Below are positions 1 to 10,900 of a stretch of DNA of 64,000 nt, piece after piece. Under the pieces are notes generated by a model. The model saw nothing but the letters and a program-made list of their open reading frames with translations, was not told the DNA's origin and did not search any database. How positions within the stretch are numbered: the stretch's first letter is position 1; every line of letters begins with the position of its first letter. The position numbers were made by a program, and so were the translations under genes. The stretch lies in NCBI RefSeq assembly GCF_024586455.1, contig NC_065921.1, forward strand, positions 31,661,910-31,725,909, read 5' to 3'. This DNA comes from Bactrocera neohumeralis. Lineage: Eukaryota > Arthropoda > Insecta > Diptera > Tephritidae.

Positions 1-943
1 TTTTTTTTTTTTCAATTCAACTTTTGCTCTTCATCATTTCGCATCTCTACTTCGCCGACCTGCAGTTTTTTTAATTTAATTTTTTTCTTATATTATTTAT
101 GTTTTGTATTCCTAGAATATCAATAAAAAGCATGTAAAAAAATGGATGATCAAAGTAATTTTTGATTTTTTTATTGCGTCAAAAAAAAACCTAAAATTCG
201 AGCTTCTGAACCAGAATACCCGCTTAAGTCTGACTGGCGCTAAGTTGTTTTTTCAGTCCAAAAAAATGTTAGTTGGGAAGGACCTGGATACAATTTTAAT
301 TTCCACGATTTTCAGAAGATGGAACTCCAATTGAAACGTCTACGTAGTCGTATGAATAGTGTGGCGATGTGGGGAGCTATCTTCTAATATGATACGCGAA
401 CTGCAATTTTTGAATAATATTATAAATGCAAACACGAAAACACGAATAAAATGGCTTTTCTGCTGCTTTTCTCCATTTTAAAAATATGTGTCGCACTTTG
501 TACGATATACCAAAGCTCTGATTCGCACTGTCCGGGTGTCCAGGTGTCCAGGTGAAGGCAAAACATCGATTTAATGCAGTAATTACTAATAGCAATAGAA
601 AAGCTGTTGAAAGAGGAATAAGTCGATTATATTAAAATTGCTTGGTCATCGATTTCCTTAAATGGTGTTGGAAATTTGTAAGAATCGCCATCCAATCGGG
701 TCTTTGAGATCATTCTCAACAAGGCGGGCTTAAATTAGTTAATACATAAATTTAAATACGGTATATGTTCTTGACTAAAAATATTAAAGAATATAAAAAC
801 GCTTGTATACTTAGATAAATGGTTTGACTTTGAAGTGACTTATCTACTAAACTATTAAAACTTTAAAGTTGTGAGAAAAATTTTATTTTATTTTTAAAAG
901 TCCGTAATCCTAAATAAGAGACTTCAGCTCATTTTAGACATTA

Positions 944-1373
944 GGGGTATTCAGACCAGCTTAGTTAACTCGTTAGTCGTTATTCGGTAGTTTTTTACAT
1001 GTATTTTGTTTTTGTAAAATTAACAGACTATCGTTCTACCGAGTAACGAACTATCCATCTGGCAAGCTTGATAACTGTTTCGTTACTCGGTAATATCACA
1101 TCAGCTGTTCTCCTGCTCCTCTGTACATCAATTTAAAGTACTTACCAGTAATAAATTTGATCTTCCACATAATTTTCAATTAAATGACTGACAATTTTTG
1201 ATTTTGCACTTTGCTGAGGCATTTTTACTCTTTAATAAAATTGAATCAGCTGTTTCGGAATAAAATTTATCATACTACAGAGGTAGAACAAAAAGTATGT
1301 TCACAGTTAAGCCTTTTAACGAAGTATTAACTAACGAAGTATCAAAATAAACAGGCTTCGGTCTGAATATCCC
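944..1373. repeat. MITE with GGGGTATTCAGACC inverted ends
   Basis: The left end reads GGGGTATTCAGACC and the right end GGTCTGAATATCCC, a near-perfect terminal inverted repeat. The element is flanked by TA (TTA at the left, TATTA at the right). It is about 430 bp and has no coding capacity. Its first bases resemble the ends of the elements at 9348 and 9964. Confidence 0.65.
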
Positions 1374-2519
1374 TATTAACTTTGCGCTCTCGTAACTTCG
1401 TTTCCATATAGGCGCAAAGGTGCTCATTGCGATTGAAGTCTGGACTCTGGAGTGACATGATAGCTCTTTTTTATACTGCACAACAACCAAAGCACAGTGC
1501 TTCGAATCGTTATCCCAATGAAAGCAGTAGCCTCAATTTAAATTGAGTTTAACTGTTAATACTGCCCAGTAGTCCTTCGTGGGAAACATATTTACCCACG
1601 GCATTTGCTCGCACTGCCATGCAAATCGAAATAAATTAAATTTGGAGTCATTTGAAGAATTACAAAATCGCACAATTTGTTATCACGGTGGATATACTCT
1701 TTGCAATATATTAAACATTTGGCAATATTTCTCTACAATCATTATGGATTCATTTGTGGCGTATACGCTGGGGTGAAAGCAAGAAGCTTCGACTACCAAA
1801 ATAAGATATTTTATTTTTTTTGCACTCTTTAACATCAATATTTTTGTTTATTGTTAAATTTTTATAAAAGTAATTAAATTCTCACATTGTTACTTTTGGT
1901 TGAAGCTTAAAAGCTGAAATAGTTTAAGAGAAAAGTATCTACAAAGTTAAGTCATATTTTGTTGGTTCACTGTAACCTGATGACCAAATTAAAAGTTTTT
2001 ATTTTTTTTTTTGTTGATTTCTAAAAAAATAATAATACAGAAATATGTATATCAAATAGGAGAACACTAATTGTTATTTTATTTAGTAGAATAATTATTT
2101 AACCAAAACGATTTAAACTTAATTTGTGCTGATCTGATGACTTATATAATATATGTATTAGGGTGATTCAAAACAATTTTTTTTTTCGTTTGGTACTCGG
2201 AAAAATAGGTTCTTAGACACCTCTAAGAAAGCCTCTCCAAGCATGAGTTCTTAATTGTAACGGGAAGGTCCTCCTACATACGGTTTTCTATTTTTTCTTA
2301 TTATCAGATAGAAAAATGTATATCTCGCTTCCAACTACTTGAACAAGATATTTTGTTCTTTAGATTTTGTAGGAAATTGAATGCTCTACAAAAAAGGTCT
2401 CCACAATTTTTTCGTTAACCCAACCGTTTAAAAGATATTAACGGTTGAAGTTTAATTATTTTTGGGAACATTTTTTATTTCTTATGAATTTTATAACTCA
2501 ATGAAAAAAAATTGTAGTG

Positions 2520-2745
2520 AATAATATAACTTTTTTTTTAGCTTTCAGCTGAATTTATGCCGCATACATACTACCATACCTTTTAAAGTAAATACAATCA
2601 TCTTAAAACCCATAGAGCTCCAATATACCCAAATAAAGATTTCCGAGTTACCAATTGACTTTATACCGTATTTATCGTATAATGAATTTACGTATTTATA
2701 AAATGTTCGATTATAACGAAATTTAGCCCTTCCTTATTGGTTCAG
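2520..2745 (+). repeat. 3' end of long DINE-1/Helentron-like repeat (family F)
   Basis: The segment ends with a decayed version of the signature seen at 20535-20586: a short hairpin around TTCG..CGAA, then TTTAGCCCTTCCTTATTGG. The upstream part has the same kind of sequence (TTTCCGAGTTACC, GACTTTATACCG) as the copies at 36250 and 39400. It is non-coding. Confidence 0.5.
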
Positions 2746-2789
2746 TAATTTTTCCATTTTCCTGACAACACACCTGTCATTTACATACA

Positions 2790-3435
2790 TATATTTGCGT
2801 TTACTTTTTTCCAACGTAAACATGAATCTAGAACATCTTTATGTCGTTTATGTTAGAATCTGCTATTTTTATCGATTGTCCAGTGAGAATTTCATGACAT
2901 TTCATCGATTGGAAGTGAAGTTATTGCGTTTTAAGTGTCAGTATGTTTGTGTTATCGTTGCGAAAATGAGCTTCGAACAAAGAGCCAACATGAAATTTTG
3001 TTTTAAAATTGGTAAAACTTTTACCGAAACGTTTCAATTGATGAAACAAGTTTATGACACAAGTTTTCAAAGTGGTCGTGAGGACATAAATGACGATCAA
3101 CATGTGGGCCAATCAATTCACTGAAGACCAAGAATTGCTCAGAAACGATTATGCGCCGTCTCATCGATCGACGCTTGTGACCGATTATTTGACCAAAAAT
3201 CACATTTTAACCATTAACCACTCCCCGTATTCACCTGATATGGCACCGTGCGACTTCTTTCTTTTCGGAAAATTACATTTGCACATGAAAGGAAAGCGTT
3301 ATGCAGGCATAGAGGCTATTCAAAAGGCTTGCACCGGCATACTGGCGGTCATACCGGCCAACGAGCTAAAACACTCGTTCGACATGCTTTTGGACCGTGC
3401 AAAAAGCAGTATTGAAGCAGAAGCATTGCACAGAA
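2790..3435 (+). pseudogene. mariner transposase remnant, family A copy 1
   Basis: Tc1/mariner transposase relic. 2968-3060 encodes the N-terminal helix-turn-helix region (MSFEQRANMKFCF, GKTFTETFQLMKQVY). After an internal deletion, about 3145-3430 encodes the C-terminal catalytic end, with APSHRSTLVTDYL and the mariner signature YSPDMAPCDFFLF, then IPANELKHSFDML. The middle part with the first catalytic Asp is missing and frames change, so it cannot make transposase. Related copies are at 25413, 44917 and 47160. Terminal repeats are not clear in this copy. Confidence 0.8.
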
Positions 3436-3559
3436 CAATGCAACGTTGAAGTTTTCTATGGTCTGTCTTACCACTGCCTGGTGATTGTCGACAACCCGGT
3501 CATCCTTTGCGTTTCTTAAATGGTGAAGTGTTGAAAAATTTCAATTATCATTAATAAGT

Positions 3560-3880
3560 CAGAAATAATACAATTGCTAGATATTGGAAATGGTAAAATA
3601 GAATTTCAACCAAATACATATAGAATACTGCCAGACAATTTTTTGCACTTCTCTTCAGGACAAAAATTTATTACTTGAGAGTATATTCCTGAAAGTAAAA
3701 ATTCAATGGTTAGCTCATAGCTTGCTCAGAAATCAGGCTACATTAGTGGCCACAAATGTAGATGTTGACGAAATTCATTTCCAGATACAACAATTGTTGC
3801 CAGGCTACATAAATCAGATGTAGTTTAATTCATTAGCTACTTTTGTTGATGAAAATGGCAACGTAAATTATCTATATATA
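3560..3880 (+). pseudogene. Helitron helicase C-terminal relic
   Basis: One frame reads IGNGKIEFQPNTYRILPDNF, followed after breaks by NQATLVATNVDVDEIHFQIQ, QLLPGYIN and DENGNVNY. This is the order of the conserved tail of Helitron Rep-helicase (Pif1-like) proteins, where 'LPxN', 'A..NVDVD.IN..I' and 'LPG' occur in sequence. Stop codons interrupt it (for example after INQM). It is a dead fragment of about 100 codons. An unrelated fragment of the same kind of protein lies at 8137-8337 on the other strand. Confidence 0.6.
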
Positions 3881-4379
3881 TATACCCGAAATAACATGAC
3901 ATAATCTTCGATTCACCTATTATTCATCAGCGAATTATGCAACTGTACACATTTGGTTATCAAAAAGATTACAGGAAATATTATTGTAGCAACCATTTTG
4001 ATTTGAAAATTTTTTTGAAAAATTATTCTCTTGCCACGTTCATTTTCAATGTACGATACGTATAGTGCTGAAGAAAAATGAATCTGAATATGTTTATAAA
4101 TAAAAACTATAAATCTTATTATTACCAATTAACAACTTTTAAAATTACACATCATTCATTTTCGAATTTGGAAGTAATGTTGAAGCTTTCGAATCGGCGA
4201 TTCCACCACCGGAAATAACTTGAAAATGTCTAACGCCTTTATACATAGTAGACTTCCAACCAAACCATTACAGTACACCATTGGAATAACATGTTTGCGC
4301 CTATTTTATTGTTTTGCTAATTAAAGATGTGCAGTTGACCGACGGTAGGCTGAGTTTTGCCCGAAAATATTTCCCTGTA

Positions 4380-4446
4380 CTCCTGCTCATTGCGAGATTA
4401 CGAAATGTTCAGTAACACCCAGAAAGCACCTACTTGTTTTATTTAA
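4380..4446 (+). repeat. 3' end of family F repeat
   Basis: TACGAAATGTTCAGTAACAC followed by CACCTACTTGTTTTATTT is a diverged copy of the family F 3' end (compare 20535-20586 and 6550-6604). The hairpin is partly lost. The sequence before it (4140-4380) may be the body of the same repeat but is too diverged for me to align. Confidence 0.45.
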
Positions 4447-4747
4447 TTTTTTCTCATAAGTTGATAGTATTCTTAATACGCTAAGCCAAGGATAGCGATT
4501 TTTTGTTTAGCATGACTGGGAGGGCCAAAGACTTATCAGCCCTTATAAGGAATGTATGCACAGAAAAGCAGTACTTATTCATAAATCTATTGCAGGTTTG
4601 ATGATGAACGCTGCGGTCTCATTAAAAATGTTAATTATGCCAGATATATGTAATGTTTTATCAATTATTACAAAATTATTAAATATTCTATTAACATAAT
4701 TAATGTATATTATTAATAGTTAGAGTATATTTATTTTAAAATTGCAG

Positions 4748-4950
4748 CAGCAGAGCGCAAGATTTCTTGGGCCAGGTGCGAGAGAAAAAAGTCCAACCCC
4801 ACCTGTAGCACATCAAGGAAGCACTCATTGCGGCAGTGCTGCAGGTGTAAATAACAATCGTCTACTTTATAGATCTTGCTCTTCCTGTCCCGAACTTTGT
4901 GACCACAATACCAAGCCTTATAGCTCGACATTTAATGAGCCATTTAAAAG
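4748..4950 (+). CDS. ap: ap visible exon 1 (N-terminal region)
   Basis: The acceptor is ...AAATTGCAG before 4748 and the donor is GTTTGT at 4951. The exon encodes 67 residues, QQSARFLGPGAREKSPTPPV onward, low-complexity and Ser/Cys-rich. It ends two bases into an AGC serine codon completed by the next exon. It enters in phase 0, as expected after a Drosophila-like first exon ending in Trp. Confidence 0.93.
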
Positions 4951-7900
4951 GTTTGTAATCACTCGTAGGGAAATAGTTCTTTGTGGGCCAATATACATAC
5001 AAATATTGTTTTTTTTTCTGATAGCTATGAAATCGCAGACCGCACACTATTCAGCGAAACTGCATTAAAATACGCAATAAGTCGAGCGCGGCCTGACTGT
5101 TTGGAAGTAAATGAGGAAACTACCTCGAGAATATCCTTTAAAACGGAGCCATATGGTCCACCAAGTAGTCCAGACTCCACGAATGAAACACCAAATCTGC
5201 CTCGAAGCCTAGAAGATTGCGCTGGTTGCGGTCGATTCATACAGGTAATACCACTGCACACCTATTGGCTAATGAATATATATGTATGTATATGTTATTA
5301 TACACCTTGAGCTTGATTAAAAAAAAAAATATCAAAGCCTGTAAGTGATAATATTGTATACAATAATACCTCTGTTATAATAAAAGAACTTTTTATACCC
5401 TGAACAGGGTATATTAAGTCTGTCACGATGTTTGTAACACCCAGGAAGAAGCGTCGGACACCCCATATAAAGTATATATATAAATGATCAGTGTGTTGAG
5501 CTGAGTCGATTTAGCCATATCCGTCTGTCTATCTGTCCGTCCGTCCGTCCGTCTGTCTGTATATATACGAACTAGTCCTTCAGTTTTTAAGATATCGTTT
5601 TGAAATTTTGCAAACATCATTTTCTCTTCAAGAAGCTGCTCATTTGTCAGAACTGCCGATATCGGACCACTATAACATATAGCTTCCATATAAACTGAAC
5701 GATCGGAATCAAGTTCTTGTATGGAAAACGTTCACATTTGACAATGTATCTTCACCAAATTTGGTATAGATTATTTTCTAAGGCAACAATGTAATCTCCG
5801 AAAAAATTGTTTAGATCGGATTACTATAGCATATAGCTTCCATACAAACTGAACACATAGTTACTAAAAGAAATGCACCTGTGAAGGGTGTATTAGCTTC
5901 GGTGCAGCCGAAGTTAACGTTTTTTCTTGTTTATGTAATACAAACGCTTCTGAAAGAAAATATCCTAGAGTATAAAAATTTACATTGAGTATGGGTTAAT
6001 GCGAATGAATTGTGTTGTGCTTGAAAAAAAGTTATTATTTACGTCTCTCTTTTAATATCCAATATCCTTACAGGATCGTTTCTACCTCTCTGCAGTTGAT
6101 AAACGATGGCATATTAATTGCTTACAATGCCACGCTTGTCGACAACCGTTAGACCGAGAATCATCATGCTATTCGCGAGATGGAAACATTTACTGCAAAA
6201 ATGATTATTATAGGTGAGTAAATTAGCGAATTTTCTAATTATTGATGTCTTCCGATTTCTGTACTTCATAAGGAAAGCGACTACGAAGAATTAACTTTCT
6301 GAAAACTTTGAAACATTTCGAAACGAAATGAAATAGTTAAAGTAGTATGAATAGGATTATTAAAAACCATGATCAATTCTAATAATGTACTTACAATATA
6401 AAATTATTAATAAATAACCGCAATCGCATAAGCGGACCTCTGCCACGCCAACAAACCACCTTAAATCAAATACTTATAAAGTAAGCTCCAAATTGCGATA
6501 AAAATGGTATTTTCCTGTATAGGTAAGTTTTTGCCAAATCTTTGCAATTTGGAAGTGTATGAAATGTTCGTTTACACCCGAATACAGGCCTTCATTACTT
6601 GTTTTATTTCATCTATATATTTAATATTTTGCAGTAGCAGCTGTTTAGTGGGGTCTTGTCTTGGTTCTTAAAAGTTTTGATATACAAGGTCTGTCGCAAA
6701 AGAAACAGGACTGTAAAAAAAACAACAAAAATTAATATTTTTCAAAAGTTATATTTTTTTATTCAAAGTAGTTTCCTTGTGCTTCGATACAGCGTTTAGC
6801 CCGGTCAATTAGCATTTCAAATGAGTGTTTAAGGTCATTTTTCGGAATGCTCTTGAGAATATCGGTCGTCGCCTTTTGGATAGCTGAAATGTCCTGAAAC
6901 CAGTGTCCTTTCATGGGCAAATGAAGTTTTCCAAATAGGTAAAAATCACAGGGTGCCAGATCAGGTGAGTAGGGTGAGTGATTAATGGTTAATATGGAGT
7001 TTTTTGTCAAAAAATCAGTGAAAAGCGTCGACCGATGACACGGCGCTTTATCGTGCAACAGGCGCCAGGACCCTGCCTCACGGTATTGTGGTCGAGCACG
7101 ACGAATGCGTGACAAAAGACGCTTCATAACACCAAGGTAAAACACAGCATTAATCGTTTGGCCAGGTGGGATGAACTCTCGGTGTACAATACCCTCGGAA
7201 TCGTAAAAACAAATCAGCATTGTCTTTATTTTTGACTTCTGAAGACGACCGACTTCTGATCGTCACAGAGGTCCTCACGACCTTCTTGGAATCGCTTAAA
7301 CCACTCATGCACATTACTACGGGATAGGCACTGATCACCATAAACTTTTTTCATCATTTGAAATGTTTCAGTAAACGTTTTCCCAAGTTTAAAACAAAAT
7401 TTAATATTTGCTCTTTGCATTTTACGACCGATGACCAAAAGCTGCTGTCACTTTTTGATCGATAACATCGATTGTGGTTATCCAATCGTCTTAAAATGTT
7501 TACGAAATGTCAACAAGAGATCAAACTTTTTATTTCATATACCCACCGATAGGTGGCGCCACCAGAAACAGTTATATTTAAAAAGTTCTGTTTCTTTTGC
7601 GACAGACTTTGTATAAAGGCTTTTGACTTTTAAAAAATCTAATATTTTAACGGGAGAATTTTTGATTGATTTCATACTCTTACAACCTTGTCCACTCAAT
7701 TTCACTAAATATAACGCCTATTGATCAACTTAAACAATTTAAAGACAGGTGGGAAGTCGGAAGGCACTATATAGAATATATTGGGACAGAAAATGCTCGG
7801 GCTGGTGGCACCAACTTTTGACATCACTCAGGAATACTTAAAAACTGATTTAAAATCATTTTTATAAATTTACTAACTGATCCGGCAAACTTTGTACGGC

Positions 7901-10900
7901 TTCAATCGATAAATAAAAAACCTAAACTTTTGTATAAAATATACTGAAAACACACAAAAAGATGCCGTAATTAATAAAAAGGGTTCGGTATATAGTATAA
8001 ACATTTACATACATGATGTTGCTTACTTACAAAACAGAGTTTTCCTGAAATAACTGGCTATTTATAAAGTTTCAATTTGATATTGTCAGACACACACAGT
8101 TTAATACAGTTTGTTAATCAAATTAAAGGTTTCTGATTAACTTTGCTTTTTTTTATTTTGTTTTGTGGTACGCAAATAAGCAATGATAACGGTTTTCCGA
8201 CGCCCGAACACGCGACGTATATGCAATTGTCCATGCACAAAACAGGGAAACTCCAAGTTCATTCCGCAAACTTCCAACGGCTGACCTTGCGATTTATTTA
8301 TGGGAATACTAGTTCTGTATAACATGTGTAGCGTCAAACGATGTCATCCGGAAACAGCTGTTATATTTCTGAGTGTTGCTCAAGAAGGGCTTAGAATCAT
8401 GTCCAATCGCAAAAATTAAAGAGCGTAAAGGATCTGGTGGAGGGGCCAATTGTTATAATTGTTACCGATTTGTGGATACAATAATCTATTATCAAATCAA
8501 TGTGGAATGCAGCTCGTTCCAAGTTCACAGAGTTCACTGCGTCTGCGCAATCACTCAATTTCATTAAGTTGTGCTCGCTTTTGATGTCTTTGATGTGTAC
8601 GAACTTGCTGCATTCTGAGTCTCTCTGCTTCATATTCACTCACTTTTTTAGTGAGTGAGCAATTCTGACATAGAAAAAACACTATTTTCTTGATCTGTCT
8701 CTCTGGTCATCAGTGCGCCTAGCCCGTGAGGTACCTCTTCGCACATTTGAGTGACTGCGACGAACCAAGTCAAGTCGAATTCTTCTTGGCATCGGCATCG
8801 GAAATTGTAATTAATCAAAGTGAGAAAAGTTCTCGCGCACTTAGCAGTAAAGCATCACAAAAGATCAAAACAAAAAGGAGCACAAAACTTGAAATGTTGC
8901 TATAACAAATCAGCTGATGATTGCCAAATTATAAATATTATTGTTGCCTACAAGAATTTTATTTGTGACAAAACTTGAGATTTATGAATCTACGTAATTG
9001 AAACCATTCTTTCAATTTGATTTTTGAACGACGGAGGACATATCAAAGGAAAAACAAAAGCATCCGAGCATTTTCATATTTATTCACCTTTTAATCCTTC
9101 TCTGGACTTCCACAACTAATTCAAGACCGAAATTAGCCTAATCGATCCAGCCGTGCTCAGAATTTAGCGAGACTAACCAACAGCTATTAATTTATTTATA
9201 CATTGAAACTTGCCATATTTTCTTACCTTTGAAACCTTCCTGAACTACGATAAGCATTTCAAATCTAAAATCAGCTATAACAATATAGATAACACACACA
9301 CTGACCTACATATTCGGGGTAAGTTTGCTAAGTATCGAAAGTCATTAGGGGGATTCTCTTGCTCTTGCAAGATTTCACGATGACACAATCGTGAAATATG
9401 CAAGGCCAAGAGAGCACCTATTGCAGAATCTAGTGATATATGAACGGCTGATTCGGTCAATTTATTGAGAATGACTATTGTGCATGACTATTGTGAATTA
9501 GCACACCTTCTGCATTCATTCTTAACAAAAAAACTGTAACGAATCTTTATAATTTAAGTAGAAATTATAAAATCAATTTAAAACTTTCCTTCCTCAACAG
9601 TTTAACGGCGAAATATGTCTTTATGTAAAATGAGAGCTAAAACAGGGTTGCAATTATATTTTTACAAGTCATTGCACGAAAATAAACATGGGTTTTGGTC
9701 TGACATATTTTACAGCCATTACAAATAATTTTCTGCATGTAACAACAAACTCCAAGTGGAAAATTCTGCAATTCGTGCACGGTGCAAGAGTTTTGCAAGA
9801 GCAAGAGAATACCCCTATTATATTTAGTATTTAGGAGTTGGATAATTCGTGGACCAATTTCACATATTTTCGGCATTAAATGATAGGATACCCAATATTA
9901 CACGCTTAGTCAACTAGTCACTACTATATACAAGTATTATTAACAGAAAACGATGCTCTTTAAGGGGGTATTCTGGTCTAGAAGCATGAGTTTCAGGTAA
10001 TTTTTAAAGTGTCGTAAAAAAAAGGCAATTAATATTTTTTTATTAGTTATTTGTTAATTTTAGAAGAGTACAGAAAAAAATTAAAAACTAAAAAAAGTAA
10101 AAAATTTCAAAAATTATGAGCTGACGAAGTGGGCGGTCTCTTAAAATTTCCACGTGACCATACCCATGATTTCAACCCTCCTAGTTAACTGAAATAAAAA
10201 AAAAAAAAAGATTATTAATCTAGAATAATGCCGCAATGACCGGAACTACGGAAAAGTGGGAAAAAGTTTTTTTCACAAAATGGCGACTGCCTGAAAAAAA
10301 AGTTTTTTTGGATCACTTTTTCTGACTATTTCGAATTTTTTAAAAATAATAAAAATAAAAATTTGGGAATGGGGCTAGTTCCAACCATAGACAAGCCTAT
10401 AAAGAAGACTCTATAAAAATGTCAAGTAAATCGGTCCAGTAGAACCTGAGAAATCGTGGGTATCGTTCCGAAAAAGTCAGTTTTGAGATAAACGCGTTTA
10501 AAGTTTAGGAGACAATTCTAGTGAACACGGACGCCACGTCACAAAATCGGCTGCATCTCCGAAAATAAGTCGAATTTTGAAAAATCCTTCCAAGGTCATA
10601 TTTTTGAAAGTCTAAACTTTCAAGATATGCAAAAAAAAAACGATTTTTTCAAAATCCTAGACAAGAATACCCCCTTAAGTTTTATTTAGTTACCTAACAT
10701 ACCATCAGCAATATGTCAACTAGATATTTGAAAATCCTGATATTAGTTATGTATATGGTCCCGCGTAAGTTTTCACCTGATTTTATATGTTTTCACCTTT
10801 TACAGAAAAATCTCTCAATTTTATTGATATAACTCACATATTTTCCGATATAAAGTCGGCTGCTATTGGTGCAAAGTTTTATTGAACAGATCCCGAGGTA

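Larger units (their letters stand above)
1..4747. other. DNA upstream of the first visible ap exon
   Basis: No exon is recognisable here. The stretch probably lies in an upstream intron of ap, because the first visible ap exon starts with a splice acceptor. I looked for the short N-terminal ap exon expected from Drosophila (MGVCTEERP...) and did not see it. 1-943 and 1374-2155 hold AT-rich sequence with nothing identified. 2156-2520 begins with a MITE-like end (AGGGTGATTCAAAAC) without a clear partner. The dated repeats inside are listed separately. Confidence 0.6.

Noticed and set aside
5500..5560. GTCTGTCCGTCC array as a satellite or CRISPR-like repeat
   Set aside because: It is a short simple array inside a dispersed DINE-1/mini-me-like element, with no spacers.
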